The notes under the pieces: generated by a model | Databases searched by the model: none | Told to the model about the DNA's origin: nothing | Seen by the model: the letters and a program-made list of their open reading frames with translations, nothing else | Position numbers and translations under genes: made by a program | Assembly (NCBI GenBank): GCA_025435555.1 | Contig: JAIWWG010000047.1 | Span: forward strand, 186,001 to 250,000 | Length of the DNA stretch: 64,000 bases | Direction of reading: 5' to 3' | Origin: Chytriomyces cf. hyalinus JEL632 | Lineage: Eukaryota; Chytridiomycota; Chytridiomycetes; Chytridiales; Chytriomycetaceae | In this document: piece by piece, positions 1 to 10,678 of the stretch | Layout: each line of letters starts with the position of its first letter | How positions within the stretch are numbered: position 1 is the stretch's first letter

Positions 1-1076
1 CAGTTGCATTCAAACTCAACGCCACCAGGGGCGTGAACGAAGCACCACCCATCCAACTCATCACTTCACCAACACGCTTCTCTATTGTTCATCTGGAGGC
101 TGAAACCATCCCATTGCCCATTCCAGCGCGGCCGTGGTACCGACCCCATTCAATTCCATCGTCATGGACTGAAGACGATGCTGATTTTGGAATCTCGTCT
201 GATATCGTTGCTGGATTTGATTTTCAAGGTCTGGTGGTTGAGGCGGGTGCCACATATGCCAACATCTCAATCGACTCGCAACTTGATGCCGTCAATAATA
301 CTTTCTGGAGTCCATTCATCACCGATACAGTTAAATATTTCGTGCAGAGATACAATTATGAGCAAAACGTATCATCCATCCCAAGCGATTTGCCATCTGC
401 ACCGAGACCCGTCACTCTTCGCCAGCAGTCTTTGCCCACTCAATGGTTTCCATTTATTGGTTTCTGGAAATGGAACATTCCAATGTGGGAGTACTTCCGA
501 ATCGACCTCGCGGCAATCCCAACTCTGTTTGAAGATCAGCCCTCAAGCTCCCCAACTTTTATCGAAAAACTGAACCTGACACTGTCGGAACCTGTTTCTG
601 TGGAACAAGTGCCCGTGTCCGTGCCAGGATCGCCGCTGCCCGTTCTGATTTACGTGGTCAATGCAAGTTTCGACTTTACGAACCCGACCGATAACGTGCT
701 GAGGGTGGATGAGACGGGTCTCAAACTGCATGCAGTCATTTCACACCGTGGTGTTGAGATGTTGCGCGCCTGGATCCAGATTCCTGTGATTGCGCATGAC
801 CGTAACGTGCGCGCACTGCACATCCATGCCGAGAGTATTGCTGGGAATGGGGGAACAGTTGCTTTAATGGAGTGGTTTGGCTTGTACGCGGAGGGAGTGG
901 ACACGAAGGTGCAGGTGCATTCGATTGGCTTTGACTATGCCATTCGTTTGGATGATGGTAGACTGGGCTGGATTGATGATATGGTGCGGAGTTGGGTGCT
1001 GGACGTATTTGTGAAGGGTGCAGTTGAGGAGGACGACTGGATGGCCAAGGTCCAGAGAACACAATTGAGGAGGTGA
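1..1076 (+). CDS. C-terminal part of a large DUF3712/LEA2-like protein (5' partial)
   Basis: The frame is open from the first base of the window (codons in frame from position 3) and ends at TGA 1074-1076, so only the last ~358 residues are present and the start lies outside. The visible part is a beta-rich, non-repetitive sequence with several N-x-S/T sites (for example NASFDF, NLTLS), which suggests a lumenal or extracellular domain. It resembles the repeated LEA2/DUF3712 modules of large fungal vacuolar-membrane proteins (yeast Tag1 type). That assignment is by general character, not a diagnostic motif. No intron is needed in this part. An alternative is an unrelated secreted beta-sandwich protein. 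Confidence 0.6.
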   Translation, partial: VAFKLNATRGVNEAPPIQLITSPTRFSIVHLEAETIPLPIPARPWYRPHSIPSSWTEDDADFGISSDIVAGFDFQGLVVEAGATYANISIDSQLDAVNNTFWSPFITDTVKYFVQRYNYEQNVSSIPSDLPSAPRPVTLRQQSLPTQWFPFIGFWKWNIPMWEYFRIDLAAIPTLFEDQPSSSPTFIEKLNLTLSEPVSVEQVPVSVPGSPLPVLIYVVNASFDFTNPTDNVLRVDETGLKLHAVISHRGVEMLRAWIQIPVIAHDRNVRALHIHAESIAGNGGTVALMEWFGLYAEGVDTKVQVHSIGFDYAIRLDDGRLGWIDDMVRSWVLDVFVKGAVEEDDWMAKVQRTQLRR

Positions 1077-1693
1077 AGGCCGTTCTGTCCATCTCTCTTC
1101 TCTTGTCATTGTCACTGTAGCTGAATATATCCTGATGCGAAGGAGAGTAGAGAGAAGTAAAAGATGGCAATGTAAAAATTGAAACCTTGGATTCAAGTGA
1201 TAGAGCTTGAGTAATCGAGGCTATCTGCGACTATGTTGACCACATAATACCGGTCAGCTTTCTCTCATATATCTAGTTTATGGAGTACATCATGGCAATA
1301 TGCGCAACTGCTGTGTGCTTATGAGAAGGTACCCGAAGAATGCCTCATCTTTTTTGTGGGGTTCAAATCAAGGGTTATGCTTGAGCGCCTCCCAAGCCTT
1401 TCCTGGGATACATGCGGCAACGACTGACGTGTACTTCATTTGCCATCAGTTCCTGCACAAGCTTCTTCAGACGGATGTACAAACTTCCCTCAGCCCACTT
1501 GGAGGGAGACATGGAGCATCAATTATCCATCATCACATGGGAATACAGCCATATTGTATTCCACTCTTGCACTGCTAAATAATACACATTACCAAAACAT
1601 GAACACTAACGAACAATTCAAACGCAAAGAGACACACACGACTGAAATCAAACATGAAACAATCCTTGCGCAAGCAGACCAGCTATTACCCTC
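1077..1693. other. Convergent intergenic region
   Basis: About 0.6 kb lies between the stop codons of two convergent genes. It is AT-richer than its neighbours and holds only short, unconserved-looking open frames. I see no RNA gene or repeat in it. Confidence 0.5.
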
Positions 1694-2621
1694 TCAATCC
1701 TTGTACAACACAATCTTCTGAAGCAAGACGGCATACTTACGGTGGTTTACACGTGATGCAACAGGGCCAGGGCGTCCGTGATGGCCGCAGTCGTGCTCTT
1801 TGGGTCTTTTATCGGCATCGTGCGACATGCCATGTCCACCGTGGTGCACGTCGCCGTCTCTTGCATGTCTCTTGTCGTCGTCACCTCTTTCACCAAACAG
1901 CTGCTTGTTTTCCTTGGCAATCCAGTGCGCTTTTTCATGGGCTGCATCCTCGTTGTTGTCATCGTCATCCCCATGATCACCGTCGTGTTCATGGCCCTTC
2001 TTTTTTCCAAAAGCAATCAGAGCGTACGCAATACGCGTGCCATCCTCAGCCTCGTTGAAGTCCTTCACCATATCGACACACGCCGGTCCAAACACAGCAA
2101 CACCGTCGTTTACAGAATCTGGTTCACAGCGCGTAAAGTGCGACGAGTGGTTGAGAGCACCGGGATGATCCTCATGGCTGGCACGGGTGTATTTGTGGAA
2201 GCGGAGGGAGATGGTGTCCTCAGCAAGCGCGTCAGTGTAGTGAAGCACGATGGAGGAAGGTGGTACTTCGACGGTGCCGTTTGTTTCGAGCCACAGGTGT
2301 TCGCTCCAGTGCGGGTTGCCAGACCTGATTTGTAATGTTATCTCAGCCCTTTTCAGACACGCACATTTCGACATGTGAGTATCTTACCAGTGACCATGAT
2401 GGAAGATGTGATGGATTGCGATAAAGATGGCGCCTACAATGAACAGGACTGCGTGTTTGCAGTGCCCGCCTCTGGTGGCTAAAAAAGTCACGGTGAGTCA
2501 GGCGGCGCAGCGCTCAAAAACGTCAGAGACGCTCACCAGCAGCTATTGGGCAACAGGACTTCTTCTTCTCGGTAGTTGCAGACAGAAGGCTCTGCTTCTC
2601 AACGTCTTCTGTTGGGTTCAT
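1694..2621 (-). CDS. Single-pass membrane protein with His/Asp-rich tail (hypothetical)
   Basis: Three exons join in phase: 2621-2537, 2478-2388 and 2348-1694, with donors GTGAGC and GTAAGA. The ~276-residue product starts with a short hydrophilic Cys/Lys segment (KKKSCC), followed by one hydrophobic helix (HAVLFIVGAIFIAIHH). Next comes a beta-rich domain of ~100 residues with N-x-T/S sites. The C-terminal third is extremely rich in His and Asp (HEHDGDHGDDDDNN, later HHGGHGMSHD), a composition seen in metal-binding or metal-buffering segments. The topology suggests a type II membrane protein with its C-terminus in the lumen or outside. I do not recognise the family; the metal-binding idea is inference from composition only. 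Confidence 0.65.
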
Positions 2622-3202
2622 ATCGTTCGCCCTTTGTTTTGAAAGTGTTTTTTTAAGATTTATGGGAAGAGTTGATTCCCACGCTTTCAGGATCATTCTC
2701 ATATTGCCTCATTTCCATCTGTGACACAACAATGCAGCAAAGATGTCATCACTGGCGCGGAATTTCTAAACCACGATTCATTGTTTGGCAAGACCACCAG
2801 CGGTCCAAGTGGCACGGATCTCGCTCGCCCTGGCCGTTGCCGTTGTTGTGTGCTGCGCGTAGGCCACATCACCGGAACTGCTTAAAAGAGATCGCTTCCT
2901 TGAAAACGAGCAATTCAACCAGTTCGCGTTTATAAGAGTGATTCAGGGAAGTTCTATGCTTTGGCAACTTTGAAGCTATCGAAGTTAAAATGTGTTCCAG
3001 AATGAATGGATCTCTCCTCAGCAAGTGTTTAAAAACCCGTGATATCCCTCGGGCCTGGCTTAGATAAAGTTTTCAAGTGTCTCGGCTGTGCTAGCATTGT
3101 TTTCCTTGTTTGAAACTTGGGATGTTTGGCATTGTTGTCCAACGTCTTTCCGAATTCTTCGCAATAAATATCCAACGCTTAGCTCACGCGCCTCCGCCAC
3201 AT
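2622..3202. other. Divergent intergenic/promoter region
   Basis: About 0.58 kb separates the start of the His/Asp-rich protein gene (-) from the acyltransferase gene (+). An in-frame upstream ATG for the acyltransferase occurs at 3122. No clear TATA box or repeat is seen. Confidence 0.4.
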
Positions 3203-4569
3203 ATGGACAATGCTGCCCCGCCAGACAACACAGCACCCACCGTGTCAAGCTACACGAAGCCAAAGTGGACCGTGTTTGCGTGTCTCCGCATTGCGTTCTT
3301 TACGCTCTTTGCAACGCTCTTTTTCATGAACTTGTCCATCATGCTGGCACTTGCAACGCCGCTTGCACTTGTTCCGTCCGCATTCCGTGTTGTCTCCCGC
3401 TTTGGTATCCGTGCCGTTGCCTCTTGGGTCGTGATGTTGGCGTGGATTCTGTGTGGGAAGCAAACGATCGTGCTCTCTGGTGATTGGAAGAAACTGCCTG
3501 AGTTGAAACGCATCCTTTTATTTGGCAACCATCAAACTTTCCTTGACTGGTTTTATTTGGGCATATTGGGGTAACTTGTGTTTTGTTCGTTTGCTCATTA
3601 TTTTATAAGGCGCTTGTGTTGCTGACGCTTGAAATCCGCGATTTTCCTTCCAGATGGTATACCAACAACACAAGCGGAATCAAGTTCATCATACTCGACA
3701 TATTCCGCCACGTCCCATTCTTTGGATGGACAGGCTACCTTTGCGACCTCATTTTCGTAGTTCAAAAATGGGATGTGGACGAACCCCGCATTTCAAAGGT
3801 CCTAACACCTCTACCAACTCGCCCGAAAGATCCGCTATGGCTCATCATATTCCCCGAGGGCGGGTTTCCAAACGAATTCAACTTCAACGTTGCCAAGAAA
3901 TACATTCAAAAGGTGTCGGAATCGAATGCCGCAGAAGATGGAGACGCGTATGTTCCACCCTTGCCTGTACACCTTGTCCTACCAAAATCAAAAGGTCTGC
4001 GAACGTGCATTCAAAAACTGAACCCACCGCCAAAGGACCCGTTACCAGAACAAAAGAAAACGGCCAAACCATCGCCCGTGGACACATTTGTGGATTTCAC
4101 GATTGGATTCATACCCACATACACGTACCAAGAAGACGGGATTTCTCCAAATGAAGCTTTGGCCCCGCTCCATGTCTTTGGAATGGGAGGTAAATCGGCA
4201 GTTTTGAACAAGGTCTGCATTGACATTCGGGTTCTCCCAACACAAACTTCATCTGCCTTGGCCTCATTGAATGATAATGAGTTTGATTATTGGCTCAAGA
4301 AGCTGTGGGAGGGAAAAGACGCCATGCTGGGTCATTTTAAGAGTAGCGGGACATTTGCTGGGTACTCATGCGAGCATTACGGAACGGAAGGGTTGGTGCT
4401 AGAAGAAGGTGTTGAAGGAGGTGGTTTCGCAGTCATCAAGGAAGATATGGTAGAGTTCAAAGTGATTCCTCATGGAACCGATGTGTTGAATGTATTTGTG
4501 GGGACTTTTTCCATGTGGATAGTGGCTTCTATTGCGGTGGGGTTGTATCTGTTGTTGAAACCTTATTAG
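3203..4569 (+). CDS. 1-acyl-glycerophosphate acyltransferase family protein (LPLAT)
   Basis: Transfers acyl groups from acyl-CoA to lysophospholipids in the ER or a related membrane. Two exons, 3203-3570 and 3654-4569 (intron 83 nt, GTAACT..CCAG), give 427 residues. The acyltransferase block I is NHQTFLDW (residues 109-116, H and D of the HX4D motif) and block III is FPEGG (189-193). Hydrophobic helices lie at about 22-60 and at the C-terminus (WIVASIAVGLYLLL). This layout resembles LCLAT1/Cst26-type enzymes that act on lysophosphatidylinositol or lysophosphatidate. The exact acceptor cannot be told from sequence. An in-frame ATG at 3122 would add 27 residues; I prefer 3203 because the extra segment looks non-conserved. 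It converges with the chitin synthase gene, 269 bp away. Confidence 0.88.
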
Positions 4570-4838
4570 GCATGCATATATATTGACGTAAATACTGAGA
4601 ATATCTGAAAGGTTCCCAACTAATGAAGATGATGCAAAAGACATTGGGAATGCTTTCAGCTTCCTGATCAATACATAGTGCGCGGACGGACAAGGAACCA
4701 CACGTTGCGAAATGCTGAATGGCGACTCAAGATTCAAGGGATGATCTTGAAAATAAATTATTGACACTTAAGTTGTTTCCTATAAATAAACTGCCCATCC
4801 AAACTCTGACTATATACAAATGAAGAATGGATGCAAGA

Positions 4839-7550
4839 CTAAACGATGTGCGGATACGCCCTTGGTCCATACCCAACGCGATGACCTCCTTCTCGCGTCG
4901 TACTTAAATCACTTGAGCTTGAAGCAAGCGAAACAAGAAACACGGGAGAGTCTTTCGACACAGTGGTTTTTGTGTCTACACTCACAAGTGTTGACTCTCT
5001 GGAAATTGTTGATGAAGCATGTGGATTGCCATCACCAGTGGCATTTGCTGGTGCACCGAACGGAGGAAACCTTGATCTTTCTTGTGAAACACAGACATGA
5101 TCTGGTTCAAGAATTATGGTTTGATCATTGAAAATGTTTTCCGGAGCTTGTTGATCCCATTCAGTTTTCCTTCAAAAAAGAAACAGTTCAACTCCAAAAC
5201 AGGTATTAAACGAGTATCGTACTCACGTTTTAAAAGCTACACCAACCAACTTGGATTCATGAGAAACTCTTAAATCTTCTGTCGGCCTGTGAGTGTCACC
5301 CTGAATCTTTCTCGTTTCACCCCACCCATAGTCGTCGATATTCCAAAACGCCCACAAGGGTAACAGCACTGTCCAAACAGGCAAACTGAAGAAGTAAACA
5401 ATCATCCATAGGATGCTGATTGGGTTGCAGGACAGAATCGACATCAAGATTCCAGGCAGAAAGAGGATGGAAGATGTGATGCAGACAGGTACCAAGGGCA
5501 CAGATCCGGACATGGCCGCCATCACCATTTGAGTTACAAAAAGTGGAAATGCAGCAGGAAGCACAACCGTTCCAATGAATTCGAGCTTTTGAAGTATTTG
5601 ATGGCCGTTAAGATTTTGACGCCGAAAAATGGGAGCTGTACTAACCAAGACAAGAAACCGCATTCCACAGCAAAATGCGCCACACAAATCCCTCATTTGC
5701 ATCAGCTCTATTAAATTATGCACAGTTGAATTGATCCATCGTCTACGTTGCGACATCAAAGTCCTCAAGGTTTCTGGAACAACAGTCCAACACAGTGCGC
5801 GCCGTACAAAAACAAGCTTGCGGTTCGGAAATGTTCTCAGCATGAGCGTGGTGAGATAGCGGTCTTCCCCGAGAAGCATCAAGTTTTTTTTATGCAGCGA
5901 GTGGATGTGACGTTCCCCATATTCATGCAAAATGTCGGGATTGCACAAGACAGGAACTGTCCATGCACCGCGCGGTCCTTTTCCTACTTTGATCCTGTAG
6001 AGCGCAAAACATCCCGGTAAACAGGTGACTCCTCCAAACGCAGATTCAAACGCCTTTCCCCAATGGTGCGACAGAAAGTACTCAAACACCTGAATTGCGG
6101 TGACCCATGACGCAAGCTTGTTTGAAATCTGAGTTTCGCCACACGCTCCGATTATTCGATCATCTGCATTCATTGCCTCCATCAAGTAATGCAAAGAACG
6201 CTTTTCAACCACAGTGTCTGCATCCACCATCAAAACAAAATGAAAGGATTCGATGGACACATTAACTGGTGTTATTCGATTAATTTGGATCATCAGCTCA
6301 TGGTCGAGAGCTGTCATTGTGTCATCCATGAGCGCATGCGAGAGCAGATTCATCAAGATCATTTGCGAGTCGCGTTTGCCGCGATTTCCAATTTTTTTAG
6401 CTTCACCTTCGCCAAGTTCGTCAAAGGATCCGCATTTCACAACAGCAATCATCGGGATGGGAACCTGATTCGCACCGATAAAATATCCAGAATAGACTCG
6501 TGCGTGGTTCACGCGCTTTCTTCCAGAACAGACGGAGATGTACGCTTTCGGAAGTGGCTCGTCGGAAAAAGTAGTCATGGACATGAGATTCAAGATTGCG
6601 CTGGGCGTTGATTCGGTATTTCCGGCGCCAGTGACAAGTCCATCGGCCACGACAAATAGCAGCTTGCCCGAGTCTGGATAATCCGTTGAAGCGAGAGATT
6701 CCAGAGTCTGCCGAATGCTTGCCTCGCTCTCCGAATAGCAGGTCACTTGGAAAATGATGGGAGGATTTGCAGTGCTGCGCGTGCGTTTTGATGCGTCATT
6801 CAGAAGGAGCCGTTCTTGCAATTTCGAACGTGATTTCTTTTTGTGAACACCAGTGCTCAACCCCAGGTGAAATGCTGCGGCAATGACCAACTTCACGCCA
6901 ATGACAGTCATGATGAGTGCAAAGGATGCAACTTGGAGCGTGTGGATGATGGCGCACCCAATATATTCGGTGCGAATAAAACCCACAGAATACGTGTGAA
7001 GCAGACAAGCTGTTGCGCTTTTGAGCTCACTGCGGCTGTTGAGCAATAACGTTGCATCGCGTCCAGCGATGTTTGATAGCGCTGAAATCACAGAAGGTGA
7101 AAAGACATATCGGCTTTGGTCCATCAATGCGGCCGTGAGATTGAACAGGACGCCGTTGAAGATGGCAAAATGGTTTGATGTTTCCAAATGAGCCCATTCA
7201 TACAACACCCGCTTTTTTGAAGCATTGGGCACAGCTGCAAGGAGTGATGAAGCAAAGCATGCGCTCGAAGCGCAAGAACTTGAACTGGCAGCAGTAAAAG
7301 CATCGCATGCAGTGCTCGTTGCATCGAACTGAATTGAAATGTCCGTGCCGCGCACGTTGTCACTCACATTGAATAACGCGCGAATTGCATCGAATTGAAT
7401 GTATTCGCCGTATATTCGGACGCCATTCCATGGAATTGCTTGGTCCGGCCTAGGACTCGTTGCCATCAACGACGGACACAGCAACGGCGGGCCTGCAGAC
7501 ACAAACACAAACATTGCGAGCGCAGTGAGTGCAAAGATCCAATGCAGCAT
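4839..7550 (-). CDS. Chitin synthase, division 2, with cytochrome b5-like N-terminus
   Basis: Polymerises UDP-N-acetylglucosamine into chitin at the plasma membrane. Exons 7550-5646, 5585-5227 and 5169-4839 give ~864 residues. A signal/anchor (residues 1-20) precedes a b5-like lumenal domain (~30-120) and a TM helix near 197-228. The catalytic motifs are CYSE 271-274, VDADT 442-446, LPGCFALYR 511-519, GEDRYLT 561-567 and QRRRW 601-605. Three or more TM helices follow, ending in FWNIDDYGWGETR, a hallmark of this class. The first intron (5586-5645) is 60 nt with no stop, so retention would stay in frame. A strong donor (GTGAGTACG) overlaps the apparent stop at 5223-5225. Splicing there adds a 110-codon exon encoding a Ser/Thr-rich tail that ends at 4839. 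No myosin motor is present, so class IV-like is most likely. Confidence 0.9.
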
Positions 7551-7962
7551 CTTATTTTCAGTGACTGGAGTCAGTTGTGCTGTCCTTTGACTTTAAGCAG
7601 AAACAGTCACCTTTTCACACAGCACATGAGTAGTCGAGCCGCTTTCAGACACATCTACTCTTCCAGGTGCGAAGGTTTCGCTGGGACCAAAGTCCTTGCG
7701 GTATGTTGATGCGCCAGCGACGCGCTTCCTGTTCTGCGGATGCATTTATTAGCAAGTACTTTTTTTTTTTGCGTTTGCCCGTCAGTTTTCGCCGGTTGCA
7801 CGCACAAAACAATCGCAATTACTAGCGCATTCGCAGTGCGTGTCTGATTCGATGAAACTGTTTTGTCCAAATTGTGTTTGTTTCACTTCTTTGGTAATCG
7901 ACAATTTTCAGCGTCTTATAAAAGGCGGTTTCACACTCTGCGCTTCTTCCTCATCTCAAACA
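7551..7962. promoter_or_regulatory. Divergent promoter, chitin synthase / Kre9-like gene
   Basis: This 412 bp stretch separates two cell-wall genes that are transcribed away from each other. A perfect TATAAAAG lies at 7917-7924, 39 bp before the ATG of the Kre9-like gene. The chitin synthase side has no equally clear TATA. Shared control of two wall genes is possible but is inference from layout. Confidence 0.55.
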
Positions 7963-8553
7963 ATGCTCAGAATCATCCTTGCCGTCTTTGCTGCTGTCGT
8001 CTCTGTCGTTGCCCAGACATCGGCACCGTCCGCGCCGTCCGCACCAACAACCTCAAACAGCATGGTCCTCATTTCTCCCAACGGAAACCTTGCCTACAAA
8101 TCCGGCGACCCCATCACAATCACCTGGAACATTAATACGGATGCCGCTGCATGGAGAAACACTCAAGTCACGTTTGAAATAGCCGACGCTTCCCAAGGTG
8201 CCAACAAGGTCACGCCCTTTGCCATGCTGAACGGTACCGCCAACATTGGAGACTTGCAGATGCAAAGTACCATCCCAAGTAACATTCCAGCGGGAGGTGC
8301 TTACTGTGTTCGTGCGGATGTTCGTGGTACCAGTGGGTTCACATACTTCTTCTCGCCAAACTTTCCCATCAACCAAGCGCTTGGTGCTGCCGCACCGACC
8401 ACTGCTGCTGCCGCCCCTGCTGGCGCTGCCTCAGCCACTGCCAAGGCTGCAGCTGTCAGCCCGACATCCGTGGCCGCAGTTACTTCCAAACCCAGTAACG
8501 CCGAACGGCTCGTCATCTCCCTCGTTGCGATTGTTGGCTTGTTTGTCCTGTAA
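7963..8553 (+). CDS. Kre9/Knh1-like GPI-anchored secreted protein
   Basis: A 196-residue intronless gene. A classical signal peptide (MLRIILAVFAAVVSVVAQ) precedes a Ser/Ala/Pro linker and a domain of about 100 residues. That domain has the signature ISPNG...YKSGDPITITWN typical of the Kre9/Knh1 N-terminal fold of fungal Ser/Thr-rich wall proteins. A low-complexity Ala/Thr/Pro stretch and a C-terminal hydrophobic tail (LVISLVAIVGLFVL) follow, as in GPI-anchor signals. The likely location is the plasma-membrane outer face or the cell wall, with a role in wall structure inferred from the family. The start is the first ATG after the TATA box. Confidence 0.85.
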   Translation: MLRIILAVFAAVVSVVAQTSAPSAPSAPTTSNSMVLISPNGNLAYKSGDPITITWNINTDAAAWRNTQVTFEIADASQGANKVTPFAMLNGTANIGDLQMQSTIPSNIPAGGAYCVRADVRGTSGFTYFFSPNFPINQALGAAAPTTAAAAPAGAASATAKAAAVSPTSVAAVTSKPSNAERLVISLVAIVGLFVL

Positions 8554-9333
8554 AGGAACCACATCTTCATGTACAGAATGTGATTCTTGGCTAGCTTTTA
8601 GTTTCTTGCCTCGAAACGACGTGTATCAATGCGCTCTTATGTGTGACAACTTAGACGAAATAAATGAGGCGTTCATTGCACAAATACGCCGTGTGAGGTA
8701 TGTTTCGAATGGCACAGCGGGGACACGTACGCGAAGAGAATTACTGAGAATTACTGCTGATGATTCTTTTTTGTGGGGGGATGAAACCTGCAGAGACGCG
8801 GTAATTTATTGACGCGAATGTCGAGGCACTCATTATAGGCTCTAGTTTTGGCGCAGCATCAGCAGACAGTGTGTGTCTGGTCGCTGAATGTCAAGCGGGG
8901 CATTGGGCTTCGTTGTCATTCACTATCAGTCTTTTTTTTTTTTTTTTTTTTTTTTGGCTTTTATCAGCTGCAGGCTTTCCTGAGCACAGCGAACGGGACT
9001 TGCCAGCGGAAGTTGAATGTTTCAGGTATCTACCTACAGGGTGTCAGCCCATCGTCAGATTCCTCAACCGTGCGCGGTATATGTAACTGAACAAGAGGGA
9101 ATCCTTGACTCTTCCGGTTGTCCCCTCCGTCATAAGGTATCAGACGGCATATGCTCAAACTTGCTTCCAGTCATCTTTATTATTGGTGAATTATTAACGA
9201 GAAGTTGACCTGTAGTAGTTAACTTACTTTCTTACCCCCCACATCAAAACACGGATGTAAAAAAAAAAGAACAGGAACAGGAGCAGTGCAAGCATCGACA
9301 CACCAACATCGCAAATCACTCACTTTCCCCACT
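8554..9333. other. Convergent intergenic region with poly-T tract
   Basis: About 0.78 kb lies between convergent genes. It contains an uninterrupted run of 24 T at 8932-8955 and no convincing open frame. Nothing else was recognised. Confidence 0.5.
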
Positions 9334-10634
9334 TCACTTCTTCTTGGCAGTCTTTTTCAGGTGCTCAGGAATCCATTCGTCATCCAATTCCTCCTTCTTT
9401 TTGGCAGCTTCTGCTTTCAACTCCGCAGATGTCAACTTCACTTTCTTGGCAGCAGCAGCTGTGGCAGATGACGCTCCGGATGATGAGGTTGAGTTGGTCG
9501 ATGCGGCGGCTGTTGGGAAGTACACTGAGATGAGGTACTTTCCTCCATAGTAAACAAAAGCGCCGAATGCAGCAAGGACTGAAAGGCTGAGCGTAATAAA
9601 ACAATGTCAGTATCACCCTCTACGATCATAAAAACCACTAAATCATTACCCTGACAAGTCGAAGATGAAATCAGATGGAATGATTTGAACAGGTCCCTCG
9701 AACGCAACCACGCGAAGTGGCGCTTCATCCTAACGGTACATAAAAAGGAGGTTCCGCATTTGTTTTAGCCATGGCGTAAGGTTTTCGAAATGAGCAATCA
9801 TGCATACAGAGTCAAAGTAGTCCACGTTCACAACAAGAATAAGTTCCTGAGCCTCCATTTCTGGGTTGAAACGGAGAGGGAGCGAAGTCTGCTGCTTTGG
9901 TTCAAGGCGAACGTTGACGCGGGTTTGTTGGATCTGTATTTTCGCGCGATGTGAAACAGTTTGGCGATGTTGAAAGCTGAGTTAGTTATTACGCATCCCA
10001 TTCCAGATGATTCGGGTACAATTGAAGGGAGTCCATTCGCGAGATCCTGTCGCACTTTTCACTTTTTCGGCCGTTGAATAATCCTTTCCTATCGGTTTTT
10101 AAACGATACGGCCATCCACCGTCGGCCACTGATCATTGAATAGAGATGGACGAGGTGCGTTATTTAATAGAAACTGCGACAGCACCTCGTGAATTGGCTT
10201 TGAAGTGTTTGACGAGTATGCAAAGTAACCCCCGATAGCGTAGACCCCGGTGGCTTGCTTAGCCTTGTTCGTGACGCCAACAACCACCTCGGTTTGCTCG
10301 CCAGAGACAAACTCTGCCGAACGGTAAATTAAATTGGGTGCTATATTTCAAACAGTCAATATAAGATGCGTACTGCGACTGTCTGCCTCTTTTCCCTTTG
10401 GGAACACGACATCGAATGAGAGATATTCGGTGGAGCGTTGAGCGCCGCCGTTACGCATAATCTCCTTGTTCATGGATACGAGGAAATCATCTTTCTGCTC
10501 CCTCTGAGCAAACACTGGAAACAGAGAGTCCATCAGGAGCGCCGAATATTAATTGAAGTCAAATGCGTATCGAAGTCCCCACCAACAGCGAACAGCGTGA
10601 CAAAGGCAAGCAGCGACTGCAACAGCTTGTTCAT
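9334..10634 (-). CDS. SSR1: TRAP-alpha (signal sequence receptor subunit alpha) homologue
   Basis: Subunit of the translocon-associated protein complex in the ER membrane. Exon 1 (10634-10583) encodes a signal peptide (MNKLLQSLLAFVTLFAV) and exon 2 is 10514-10374. The lumenal beta domain contains EVVVGVTNKAKQATG (TRAP-alpha-like LVGFTNKG) and later LILVVNVDYFDS. A TM helix (LSVLAAFGAFVYYG) and a cytosolic Lys-rich tail with LDDEWIPEHL follow, the last matching the WIPxxxL tail of animal TRAP-alpha. Resolved 3' exons are 9808 upward to about 9900, 9729-9650 and 9586-9334. The intron after exon 2 is either 60 nt (10314-10373) or 33 nt (10341-10373). The junctions between ~9900 and 10110 are not certain; a small exon at about 9978-10043 fits the phase. 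It starts 44 bp from the divergent TBL1-like gene. Confidence 0.82.
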
Positions 10635-10678
10635 TTTTAATGGATATTTCAGGGTAAATAAATTTAGTGCGGAAAAAC

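Noticed and set aside
7655-7870. 71-codon minus-strand frame in the chitin synthase/Kre9-like promoter
   Set aside because: Begins at the TATA side, composition not protein-like, overlaps promoter elements.
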